From the NCBI RefSeq assembly GCF_034931405.1, contig NZ_JAYGHA010000013.1:1-64000 (forward strand): a stretch of DNA of 64,000 nucleotides, read 5' to 3'. Both the position numbers and the translations under genes were made by a program. The notes beneath the pieces are model-generated. The model was not told the origin of the DNA, did not search any database, and worked only from the letters and a program-made list of their open reading frames with translations. The first letter of the stretch is position 1. Every line of letters begins with the position of its first letter. Positions 25,937 to 34,400 of this stretch are shown here, one piece after another. The stretch comes from RDYJ01 sp034931405. Its GTDB lineage: Bacteria > Cyanobacteriota > Cyanobacteriia > Cyanobacteriales > Nostocaceae.

Positions 25937-28900
25937 ATGAATCATCAATCATTAAATCAGGGTCAAAACATCACAATGTCAAATGTAGAAATTACGGAAA
26001 CTTATCCAGGACAAAGATGGTTAGTAGAAGAACGAGACGCTTGTGGTGTAGGGTTTATCGCCCATCGCCAAAATCGAGCTAACCATGAAATTTTGGACAA
26101 GGCTTTAACTGCTCTGACTTGTTTAGAACACAGAGGAGGATGCAGCGCAGACCAAGACTCTGGAGATGGTGCAGGGATTTTGACGGCAATTCCTTGGGAT
26201 TTGTTGCAACAAGAAGGGATCAATGTTTCCGATACTGGTAACATGGCCGTAGGAATGATATTCTTACCCCAAGACCAGGAATCAGCCAAAAAAACAAAGG
26301 CCTTATGTGAACAAGTGGCCGCCGAGGAAAATTTGACTGTACTGGGCTGGCGAGTAGTCCCCGTGCGTCCAGAAGTTTTAGGAATACAAGCAAAAGAAAA
26401 CCAACCACAAATAGAACAAATTTTTCTGAGTTCGGCTGATAAAAGCGGTGATGAATTAGAACGGGAACTGTATCTTACCCGTCGTCGCATTGTCAAAGCT
26501 GCGAAAAATATTTCCGAAGAATTTTATGTCTGCTCCCTATCCAGCCGCACAATTGTTTATAAAGGTATGGTGCGATCGGCGGTGTTGGGAGAATTTTACC
26601 AGGATTTAAAAAACCCAGCTTTTAAATGTGCCTTTGCTGTTTACCATCGTCGCTTTAGTACCAATACGATGCCTAAATGGCCTTTAGCTCAACCGATGCG
26701 GCTATTGGGTCACAATGGAGAAATTAACACTCTGTTGGGTAACATTAACTGGATGATGGCCAGAGAAGCTACCTTAGATCATCCAATTTGGAATGGTCGC
26801 GCTGAAGAATTTAAACCCCTAGTAAATACAGACAGTAGCGATTCAGCTACCCTTGATAACGTGCTAGAATTGCTAGTGCGTTCAGGACGTAGCCCTTTGG
26901 AAGCTTTAATGATGATGGTTCCAGAGGCTTACAAAAATCAACCTTCTTTAAAAGATTATCCTGAAATTGTTGATTTTTACGAATATTACAGCGGTTTACA
27001 AGAAGCTTGGGATGGTCCGGCGCTGTTGGTATTTAGTGATGGTAAAAGAGTTGGTGCGACTTTAGACCGGAATGGTTTAAGACCGGCGCGTTATGTAATT
27101 ACCAAAGATGACTATATTGTAGTTGGATCTGAAGCGGGTGTAGTTGATTTCCCAGAAGCAAATATTCTGGAAAAAGGCAGATTAGGACCAGGACAAATGA
27201 TTGCTGTAGATTTAAGCAGCAATGAAATTTTGAAGAACTGGGACATTAAACAGCGTATTGCTAATTTACATCCTTACGGCGATTGGTTGCAAGAGTACCG
27301 CCAAGAACTGAAACAGTTAGTAAAATCTACAGCTGTCAATGGTAACGGTCATCATCCCACTGACAACGGACAACTAACCACTAACACAGTAGATAAACAA
27401 ACTTTACTGCAACAACAGATTGCTTTTGGTTACACCAGTGAAGATGTAGAAATGATCATTCAGTCGATGGCTAACGCTGGTGCTGAACCGACTTTCTGTA
27501 TGGGTGATGATATTCCTTTGGCGGTGTTGTCAGAAAAACCCCATCTACTTTATAACTATTTCAAACAACGTTTTGCTCAGGTAACAAACCCACCCATTGA
27601 TCCGTTACGGGAAAAATTGGTAATGTCTTTAACGGTGGAATTGGGAGAAAGGGGTAATTTATTAGAACCAAAAGCAGAACACGCGAGAAGATTAAAGCTA
27701 GATTCGCCGATTTTAACTGATTCTGAGTTAGAAGCTATCCAATTATCAGGTTTTGCAACTGCTGAGTTATCAACTCTGTTTTCTATTGCTGCTGGTCCTG
27801 ATGGTTTGAAAGCTGCTGTGGAAGCTTTACAAAAACAAGCAGCGGAGTCAGTACGGGCTGGTGCGAAGATTCTGATTTTGAGTGATAAGATTGCCCCAAC
27901 CCCCCTTGAAAACACTGATAAGATCCCCCCAACCCCCCTTGAAAAGGGGGGCAAGGAAGCGGGTATAAGTGATGAATATAGTTATATTCCGCCTTTGTTG
28001 GCTGTGGGTGCGGTGCATCACTATTTGATCCGCGAAGGTGTGCGGATGAAAACTTCTTTAGTTGTTCACACCGCCCAATGTTGGAGTACACACCATTTTG
28101 CGTGTTTGTTGGGTTATGGTGCGGGTGCGGTTTGCCCTTATATGGCTTTGGATACGGTGCGAGATTGGTGGGCTGATGCAAAAACCCAACAGTTTAGAGA
28201 ACGGGGTAAACTGAATAACATTACTCTGGATCAGGCGATCGCTAATTATCGTCAAGCTGTAGAATCAGGTTTGTTGAAAATTCTCTCAAAAATGGGAATT
28301 TCGCTGCTTTCTAGCTATCAAGCGGCGCAAATCTTTGAAGCTATCGGTATTGGTGGCGATTTGTTGAATTTAGCTTTCCGGGGAACTACTTCCCGCATCG
28401 GTGGTTTAAGTTGTGCTGAACTGGCTCAAGAAGTGCTTTCTTTCCACAGTAAGGCTTTCCCAGAACTGTCAGCGAAGAAGTTGGAAAATTTGGGATTTGT
28501 CCAATACCGTCCCGGTGGTGAATATCATAGCAATAGCCCGGAACTGGTTAAATCGCTGCATAAAGCTGTTGATGGTAAGCATTATGACCATTATGAAGTT
28601 TATAAACAGCATCTGCAAGGTAGACCAGCAACGGCTTTAAGAGATTTATTGGATTTTGTAGGCGATCGCCCATCTATACCTATTGAAGAGGTAGAATCAG
28701 TCAGCGAGATTGCGAAACGCTTCTGTACTGGGGGAATGTCTTTAGGTGCGCTTTCCAGGGAAGCACATGAAACTTTAGCGATCGCCATGAACCGCATTGG
28801 TGGTAAATCTAATTCTGGGGAAGGTGGAGAAGATCCGGTTCGTTACAATATATTAAATGATATTGACGAAAATGGACATTCACCCACTCTGCCACATTTG

Positions 28901-30673
28901 AACGGTTTGAAAAATGGTGACACCGCTTCCAGCGCCATCAAACAAGTCGCTTCCGGTCGTTTTGGTGTCACACCGGGATATTTAGCCAGCGCCAAACAAA
29001 TCGAAATCAAAATTGCTCAAGGTGCAAAACCCGGTGAAGGTGGACAGTTACCAGGTCCCAAGGTTAGTCCTTATATCGCCATGTTGCGCCGTTCTAAACC
29101 CGGTGTAACTTTGATTTCTCCCCCACCTCACCATGATATTTACTCGATTGAAGATTTGGCGCAGTTAATTTTTGACCTGCATCAAATTAACCCCAAAGCA
29201 CAGGTTTCTGTGAAGTTAGTAGCAGAAATCGGTATTGGCACAATTGCGGCTGGTGTAGCCAAAGCGAATGCTGATATTATCCAAATTTCCGGCCATGATG
29301 GCGGTACTGGTGCATCTCCTTTGAGTTCTATTAAACACGCTGGCAGTCCGTGGGAACTCGGATTGAGTGAAGTGCATCGGGTGTTGATGGATAATGGTTT
29401 GCGCGATCGCGTGGTTTTAAGAGTTGATGGCGGTTTAAAGAGTGGCTGGGATGTCCTCATTGCTGCTTTAATGGGCGCTGAAGAGTTCGGTTTCGGTTCT
29501 ATCGCCATGATTGCAGAAGGCTGTATTATGGCACGGGTGTGTCATTTAAACACCTGTCCCAAGGGTGTAGCGACTCAGAAAGAAGAACTGCGTCTACGCT
29601 TCACAGGTATTCCTGATCATGTTGTTAACTTCTTCTATTTCATCGCGGAAGAAGTGCGGAGTTTGTTAGCAAAACTGGGTTATCGTTCTTTAAGCGAGTT
29701 GACTGGTAGAGCGGATCTGTTAACTATGAGTTCTGATGTGAAGCTAACAAAAACGCAATCTATCAATTTAGATTGTTTAACTAAGTTACCAGATGCAAAA
29801 TCAAACCGTAGCTGGTTGGTACATGAACAAGTTCACAGCAATGGACCAGTTTTAGATGATCAGTTTTTAGCGGATGGGGAAATTCAAGCAACCATCAAAA
29901 ATCAATCTACTGTCACCAAAACCTTTAAGGTTGTCAACACTGATAGAACAGTGGGATCAAGATTAGCAGGTGCTATTGCTTCTCAATACGGTGATAGTGG
30001 CTTTGAAGGACAAATAAACCTGAATTTCCAAGGTAGCGTAGGTCAAAGCTTTGGGGCGTTTAACTTACCCGGTTTAACTCTGACTTTGACAGGAGAAGCT
30101 AACGACTATGTAGGTAAGGGGATGCACGGTGGGGAGATTATTATTAAACCCCCGTCAGAAGCTAACTATGACCCTGCACAAAATGTCATTGTTGGCAATA
30201 CCTGTCTTTATGGTGCGACTGGTGGGGTGTTATTTGCCAACGGTTTAGCCGGAGAACGCTTTGCTGTGCGGAATTCTAAAGGTACAGCGGTTATTGAAGG
30301 CGCTGGTGATCATTGCTGCGAGTATATGACTGGTGGTGTGGTTGTGGTGCTGGGTAAAGTCGGCCGCAACGTTGGCGCTGGGATGACTGGGGGGTTAGGT
30401 TACTTCTTAGATGAAGATGGTGCTTTCCCTGAGTTGGTGAATAAGGCTATTGTCAATATTCAGCGAGTAGTAACAGAAGCTGGTGCGAAACAATTGTATG
30501 AGTTGATTAAAGCTCATAGCGATCGCACAGGTTCACCAAAAGCGCAGCTAATTTTACAGAATTGGTCAGAGTATTTACCTAAGTTCTGGCAAGTTGTCCC
30601 ACCTTCAGAAGCTGATAGTCCAGAAGCTAATGCGGAAGCTGAGAAAGCAGGTAAACAGTTAAGTTCAGTGTAG
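25937..30673 (+). CDS. gltB: Ferredoxin-dependent glutamate synthase
   Basis: Glutamate synthase makes two glutamates from glutamine and 2-oxoglutarate and, with glutamine synthetase, is the main entry of ammonium. The 1578-residue protein has the N-terminal amidotransferase with Cys36 (RDACGVGF) as probable mature N-terminus, the FMN-binding synthase part, the 3Fe-4S ligands Cys1196, Cys1202 and Cys1207 (CIMARVCHLNTC) and the C-terminal beta-helix GXGXG-like domain. The single long subunit, in a cyanobacterium and with no small NADPH subunit next to it, points to the ferredoxin type (glsF/gltS). ATG at 25937 or 25976 are both possible. Residues 650-673 are a repeat-derived insertion. Confidence 0.93.
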   Translation: MNHQSLNQGQNITMSNVEITETYPGQRWLVEERDACGVGFIAHRQNRANHEILDKALTALTCLEHRGGCSADQDSGDGAGILTAIPWDLLQQEGINVSDTGNMAVGMIFLPQDQESAKKTKALCEQVAAEENLTVLGWRVVPVRPEVLGIQAKENQPQIEQIFLSSADKSGDELERELYLTRRRIVKAAKNISEEFYVCSLSSRTIVYKGMVRSAVLGEFYQDLKNPAFKCAFAVYHRRFSTNTMPKWPLAQPMRLLGHNGEINTLLGNINWMMAREATLDHPIWNGRAEEFKPLVNTDSSDSATLDNVLELLVRSGRSPLEALMMMVPEAYKNQPSLKDYPEIVDFYEYYSGLQEAWDGPALLVFSDGKRVGATLDRNGLRPARYVITKDDYIVVGSEAGVVDFPEANILEKGRLGPGQMIAVDLSSNEILKNWDIKQRIANLHPYGDWLQEYRQELKQLVKSTAVNGNGHHPTDNGQLTTNTVDKQTLLQQQIAFGYTSEDVEMIIQSMANAGAEPTFCMGDDIPLAVLSEKPHLLYNYFKQRFAQVTNPPIDPLREKLVMSLTVELGERGNLLEPKAEHARRLKLDSPILTDSELEAIQLSGFATAELSTLFSIAAGPDGLKAAVEALQKQAAESVRAGAKILILSDKIAPTPLENTDKIPPTPLEKGGKEAGISDEYSYIPPLLAVGAVHHYLIREGVRMKTSLVVHTAQCWSTHHFACLLGYGAGAVCPYMALDTVRDWWADAKTQQFRERGKLNNITLDQAIANYRQAVESGLLKILSKMGISLLSSYQAAQIFEAIGIGGDLLNLAFRGTTSRIGGLSCAELAQEVLSFHSKAFPELSAKKLENLGFVQYRPGGEYHSNSPELVKSLHKAVDGKHYDHYEVYKQHLQGRPATALRDLLDFVGDRPSIPIEEVESVSEIAKRFCTGGMSLGALSREAHETLAIAMNRIGGKSNSGEGGEDPVRYNILNDIDENGHSPTLPHLNGLKNGDTASSAIKQVASGRFGVTPGYLASAKQIEIKIAQGAKPGEGGQLPGPKVSPYIAMLRRSKPGVTLISPPPHHDIYSIEDLAQLIFDLHQINPKAQVSVKLVAEIGIGTIAAGVAKANADIIQISGHDGGTGASPLSSIKHAGSPWELGLSEVHRVLMDNGLRDRVVLRVDGGLKSGWDVLIAALMGAEEFGFGSIAMIAEGCIMARVCHLNTCPKGVATQKEELRLRFTGIPDHVVNFFYFIAEEVRSLLAKLGYRSLSELTGRADLLTMSSDVKLTKTQSINLDCLTKLPDAKSNRSWLVHEQVHSNGPVLDDQFLADGEIQATIKNQSTVTKTFKVVNTDRTVGSRLAGAIASQYGDSGFEGQINLNFQGSVGQSFGAFNLPGLTLTLTGEANDYVGKGMHGGEIIIKPPSEANYDPAQNVIVGNTCLYGATGGVLFANGLAGERFAVRNSKGTAVIEGAGDHCCEYMTGGVVVVLGKVGRNVGAGMTGGLGYFLDEDGAFPELVNKAIVNIQRVVTEAGAKQLYELIKAHSDRTGSPKAQLILQNWSEYLPKFWQVVPPSEADSPEANAEAEKAGKQLSSV
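27884..27956. repeat. In-frame GC-rich palindromic repeat in gltB
   Basis: Two near-identical units, GATAAGATTGCCCCAACC and GATAAGATCCCCCCAACC, each with CCCCTTGAAAA following, lie at about 27884-27912 and 27917-27945. The second ends in a perfect stem CCCCCCTT/AAGGGGGG (27933-27940, 27944-27951, 3-base loop). They encode DKIAPTPLENTDKIPPTPLEKGG. CCCCCCTT-AAGGGGGG is a repeat style widely scattered in cyanobacterial spacers. Confidence 0.8.
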
Positions 30674-30676
30674 TTA

Positions 30677-30719
30677 GGTGACTGGTGACTGGGGACAGGG
30701 GACTGGTGACTGGGGACAG
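30677..30719. repeat. GTGACTGGGGAC-type short repeats
   Basis: Directly after gltB, GGTGACT and GGGGACA heptads alternate for about 43 bp. Non-coding. Confidence 0.75.
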
Positions 30720-30763
30720 TTAAGAGGTAATAGGGAAAAAATTAATTCTTTCTCCTGACTCCT

Positions 30764-30859
30764 GTACGGGCGTTCGCGAAGCGTGCTGGAAGCATCAGCA
30801 TTCGGGCGACCAATTATCAATTTTTGTCCAAGGCTATTTTCCGAATGCTTCGCCCCTAC
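30764..30859. mobile_element. MITE-like palindromic element, copy B
   Basis: This 96-bp element is the reverse-oriented sister of the one at 7697-7769: same ends (GTACGGGCG and CCGAATGCTTCGCCCCTAC) and the same core (CAATTATCAATTTTTG). It has about 23 extra bases near one end that include TTCGCGAA. It is flanked on both sides by GACTCCT (30757-30763 and 30860-30866), as is copy A on the opposite strand. It is non-coding and lies between gltB and the deacetylase gene. Confidence 0.78.
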
Positions 30860-30875
30860 GACTCCTGACTCCTAA

Positions 30876-31784
30876 CTACTTCTTATTAGCAACTAACTGT
30901 TGGTGTTTGTCTTGCATTTCTAGCATTTCTGGAATTGTGACAAACTTATAGCCTTTTTTGCGGAATCTACTGATAATTTCTGGTAAAGCTTGGACCGTGC
31001 GGGTGCGATCGCCTCCACCGTCGTGCATTAACACAATGCCACCAGGTTTTGCGGAATTGAATATATTGTTAATTAATTTTGGTACAGTAGGACGAGAATA
31101 GTCTACAGAGTCAGCAGACCACATAATAATTGCATACTTATTATTTTTAGCGTAGGCGACTACTCCATTGCTCATAATGCCACCTGGTGGACGAAACAAA
31201 CCAGTTTTTACACCTGTAGTCTTAAAAATAATATCTGAAGTATTGGCAACTTCATAGGCTGCAACTTGTGGGTTCATGTGATGATACCAGTGATGCCAAG
31301 TATGATTAGCAATAGAATGACCTTCAGTAACTATGCGTCTAGTTAAATCAGGATAATTTTTTACATTTTGTCCAACAACAAAAAATGTACCTTTAATATT
31401 ATTTTTTTGGAGGATATCTAGAACTTGGACGGTGCTTTTCGGCCAAGGACCATCATCAAAAGTGAGTGCAATTACTTTCTGTTGGGGAGAAAGTGTAACC
31501 GCCTTAATTGTTACTCCTTGAAAGCGTGATGGTACATCAGTAATAATCCCTTTTGCTTGTGCTTCTTGCTGCCAAGTAGTGAGCATTGCTGACTTGAATT
31601 GCTCAATCCGCTCCTGAGTTCCGATATTAACAGCAATCTCATTGTTGCTGATACTTTGACGATTTTGAGCCTCAGAGGAATTTGGCTTAACGAGCATCAT
31701 TATACCAATGCCCACCGTACCAGTTAAGCACAACAATACAATTAATATTCCCTGCGGCCAAAAAAATGACTTTTTGTTTTCCAC
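30876..31784 (-). CDS. Polysaccharide deacetylase (NodB domain) protein
   Basis: This 302-residue protein has one N-terminal membrane anchor or signal (residues about 11-33) and a NodB-homology domain (about 100-290). Motifs: LTFDDGPWP (catalytic and metal Asp), NHTWHH (metal His pair), RPPGG, SADSVDY and VLMHDGGG. It should remove N- or O-acetyl groups from peptidoglycan or another polysaccharide outside the membrane. A possible hairpin (CCGTC/GACGG) lies just upstream near 31809-31831. Single gene. Confidence 0.88.
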   Translation of the reverse strand: MENKKSFFWPQGILIVLLCLTGTVGIGIMMLVKPNSSEAQNRQSISNNEIAVNIGTQERIEQFKSAMLTTWQQEAQAKGIITDVPSRFQGVTIKAVTLSPQQKVIALTFDDGPWPKSTVQVLDILQKNNIKGTFFVVGQNVKNYPDLTRRIVTEGHSIANHTWHHWYHHMNPQVAAYEVANTSDIIFKTTGVKTGLFRPPGGIMSNGVVAYAKNNKYAIIMWSADSVDYSRPTVPKLINNIFNSAKPGGIVLMHDGGGDRTRTVQALPEIISRFRKKGYKFVTIPEMLEMQDKHQQLVANKK

Positions 31785-32415
31785 TACATAGCTCCTTCAA
31801 GGGTTGAACCGTCGCTCAGGTTTCTGACGGTAGGTTATAACACATTTTGTCCAACTATTTAGATAATCAGTTATTTACTGTAAATCATCAAAAGTGCGAT
31901 GCAACATTACAGAAATTCCGAAATTTAAGAAGATAAATTATACATATTTGCCTCAAACCTTGGCTTTTACCATTCAGTTACCCCCGTAAGTAAGGAATCT
32001 ATGACTTTTGTACTTTTGTCAACATCGTTTGATAATAAGTTAATGATTATTTCACATACCAGACTTTAGCAATAGAGTATCTACCACAAAATAACGGCAC
32101 AAACTATCAGTAACAATACTATTCATGTATATTTAAGTGCTTATATTCCAGTCTTTTTTTAAAGATAAAATTAAGTCTGTATCTGGATTTTGTTGTTTTT
32201 AGAAGCATATCGAATAGATTGATAAAAAATAACTGATGATAGTTTCCCATGATTGAGGCTGAGTTATTTGTTAAGATAGATACTTCTGTATAAATCATTG
32301 TTACAGCAGAATTCAGGAGTCAGGAGTCAGGAGAAAAACTGCTTGGTGTATAGGTTTCAGTTGAGATTCTGTAGATTCTGTACCTCATTGATCTGCAATC
32401 TGCTATATTTTGATT
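31785..32415. other. Intergenic region
   Basis: The first 500 bp are AT-rich with no coding frame; the deacetylase promoter is presumably within. The last 110 bp are the MITE-like copy at 32302-32407. Confidence 0.5.
32302..32407. mobile_element. MITE-like element, TACAGCAG ends, copy 2
   Basis: This is the reverse-oriented counterpart of 15250-15361. It starts TACAGCAG and ends CTGCTATA (one change). It shares the 32-base segment AGCAGATTGCAGATCAATGA plus GGTACAGAATCT in reverse complement, an ACTGAAACCTA stretch and shorter AGGAGTC heptads. Confidence 0.7.
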
Positions 32416-32784
32416 TTATTTGCGCCACACTACTAATATTACTCCTGTGACAATAAAACCTAATCCCACAAAACGGATCATAGGTATAGGTTCTTTTAAA
32501 ATAAAGTACCCCAATAATACGGAAAATATATAACCAACTGATACAGCAGGAGCAGCAACACTAAGATTTACTCTGGTTAGTAGTAATATGTATGCTACTG
32601 CACCAATACCATAACAGGTTAGTCCTAATAAAAGTTCTGGGATGGTGATCATGTTGAGGATGAGATTCAGAAAGTTACCTGCATCAACTTTCCCTAATTT
32701 CATTGCTCCTGTTTTTAAGAAGAATTGTCCAGCAACGCTGGTGAGAACTGATATTAATAGTAAACTAAATTCTGGTGGTGACAC
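32416..32784 (-). CDS. SMR/EmrE-like small transporter (ArnE-like)
   Basis: This 122-residue protein has four hydrophobic helices and belongs to the small multidrug resistance/EamA superfamily. It begins with FSLLLISVLTSVAGQFFLKTGAM and ends FVGLGFIVTGVILVVWRK. The usual membrane Glu of drug-exporting SMR proteins is not evident in the first helix. With a GtrB-like glycosyltransferase next to it, a role in flipping a lipid-linked sugar (as ArnE/ArnF) is more likely than drug export. That is inference from context. Confidence 0.72.
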   Translation of the reverse strand: MSPPEFSLLLISVLTSVAGQFFLKTGAMKLGKVDAGNFLNLILNMITIPELLLGLTCYGIGAVAYILLLTRVNLSVAAPAVSVGYIFSVLLGYFILKEPIPMIRFVGLGFIVTGVILVVWRK

Positions 32785-32869
32785 TGATATTACCTGAGTA
32801 TTTTAATGATGATTTTTTAAATAAACAACAAAATAATCATTGCTTAAAAAAGTTAGGGATTTGAGGATA

Positions 32870-33814
32870 TCAATTTTTTGCATAACCTCCAGTTTCCTTG
32901 AGTGTGTAAAGAGGACGGCCTTTAACTTCCTCGTAAATTCGACCAATATATTCACCTAAAATGCCAATACAAATTAACTGCACTGAACCTAAGAAAAACA
33001 TAGCAATTGTAATTAATGTGTAGCCTATTAAGGGAGATACTGGTGCAAATATTCGCCAATAAAGCACTAACAATATCATAATTAAGGCGATAGTGGCTGA
33101 TATGATACCTAAATAGGTTGCCAGTCTTAAAGGAACTGTGGAAAAAGAAATAATACCATCAATTGCTAAGGATAAAGATTTACCAAAGGTATATTTTACA
33201 TCTCCAGCATAACGGGGACTGCGTTCAAAAAGTACCGATGTTTGTCGAAAACCTACCCAAGCACGTAAACCACGAATGTAACGGTTACGTTCTGGCATAG
33301 CATTGAGGATATCTACTACCTGTCTATCCATTAAACAGAAGTCTCCTGTATCCACAGGGATGTCAACTTTAGCCAACCGTTTGAGAATGCGATAAAAAAG
33401 ATATGCTGTTAAGCGTTTGAACCAATTTTCTTTTTGACGGGACTTGCGCTGGGCATAAACTACCTGGTATCCTTCATGCCATTTGTCAATCATTGTTAAA
33501 ATTAACTCTGGTGGGTCCTGTAAGTCAGCATCCATGACGATGATACTTTTACCTTGGACAAAGTTTAAACCTGCGGTGACGGCAATTTGATGACCAAAAT
33601 TTCTGGCTAGACTTAGGTAACGGATTCGACTATCATGATGGTGTAATTCGCGGATCATACTCAAAGAGCGATCTCGGCTACCATCATCAATTAAAATCAG
33701 TTCAGTTTCACCGTCTAATTGTTCCATGACATTAGTTAAACGGCTATACATTTCTGTGATGTTTTCTTCTTCGTTGTAGATGGGAATAACTAGGGAGTAG
33801 ATGGGCTGGTTCAC
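32870..33814 (-). CDS. GtrB/DPM1-like polyprenyl-phosphate glycosyltransferase
   Basis: This 314-residue GT-A enzyme of family GT2 has the start YSLVIPIYNEEENI, nucleotide-binding DDGSRD and metal-binding DADLQDPPE (95-103), then two C-terminal membrane helices (about 230-292). It matches enzymes such as GtrB and ArnC that make polyprenyl-phosphate-sugar on the cytoplasmic face. The downstream gene on the same strand is the SMR-like transporter, 85 bp away, suggesting synthesis and flipping of one lipid-linked sugar. Confidence 0.87.
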   Translation of the reverse strand: MNQPIYSLVIPIYNEEENITEMYSRLTNVMEQLDGETELILIDDGSRDRSLSMIRELHHHDSRIRYLSLARNFGHQIAVTAGLNFVQGKSIIVMDADLQDPPELILTMIDKWHEGYQVVYAQRKSRQKENWFKRLTAYLFYRILKRLAKVDIPVDTGDFCLMDRQVVDILNAMPERNRYIRGLRAWVGFRQTSVLFERSPRYAGDVKYTFGKSLSLAIDGIISFSTVPLRLATYLGIISATIALIMILLVLYWRIFAPVSPLIGYTLITIAMFFLGSVQLICIGILGEYIGRIYEEVKGRPLYTLKETGGYAKN

Positions 33815-33990
33815 AGTTATTATTGATGTGATGGAAAATTATTGATGAGTATGATCACAATATTTTGATTTGATAAATCAGTGGTAATCATAGTTGACAG
33901 AAAATCAAAAAAATAAATTTAAAATCTAGTAAAATTAGAGGAAAGGCTAAAGAACAGACATTAATTTATGCTCATTATTTAATTATACCC

Positions 33991-34254
33991 ATGTATAGCG
34001 TAGAATTTCCCGACAATCTAAGTGATTTTAGACAATTACTGCATCGCGTTTTGTCAGGAGAAGAAGTAGTTATTTCCCAAGCTGGTACTCCTGTTGCTCG
34101 TATTGTACCTTTCTCTCAACAACCATTAGCGCGAATACCAGGTTTAGATCGTGGTAAAGTGGTTATTGATCCTGATTTTAATGCACCTCTACCAGAAGAT
34201 ATTTTGAAAGATTTTCTTAATCCCCTAGATATTCAGAATGAAAGTATTACTTGA
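33991..34254 (+). CDS. Phd/YefM-type antitoxin
   Basis: This 87-residue protein matches the prevent-host-death antitoxin family: an N-terminal LSDFRQLLHRVLSGEEVVIS DNA-binding fold and GTPVARIVP, followed by a toxin-binding tail. Such proteins repress their own promoter. The partner PIN gene overlaps its end but is cut short, so the antitoxin appears orphaned. Confidence 0.82.
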   Translation: MYSVEFPDNLSDFRQLLHRVLSGEEVVISQAGTPVARIVPFSQQPLARIPGLDRGKVVIDPDFNAPLPEDILKDFLNPLDIQNESIT

Positions 34255-34357
34255 TACCCATGCTTTTATTTTGTGGGTGACAAATGATTCAAAACTTTCA
34301 TCTCTCGCTTACAAAATCATTGCTGATCCTAGTAATTTTTATAATTTTTATGTATAA
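34238..34357 (+). pseudogene. Truncated PIN-domain toxin (VapC-like)
   Basis: The frame starts ATG at 34238, overlapping the antitoxin by 17 bases, and stops TAA at 34355-34357 after 39 residues. It has the standard VapC start (MKVLLDTHAFILWV, including the first catalytic Asp) and continues to IIADPSN, then stops where a full PIN domain would need about 90 more residues. No in-frame or shifted continuation is seen before the next gene at 34401. The remaining fragment cannot be active. Confidence 0.75.
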
Positions 34358-34400
34358 AAATAAATAGACTTAGGGATAATAATTAACTTTTTTTTAAAAT

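Noticed and set aside
32416..32784. Multidrug efflux pump
   Set aside because: The SMR-like fold fits, but the context with a GtrB-like enzyme and the lack of an obvious first-helix Glu favour a lipid-sugar role.
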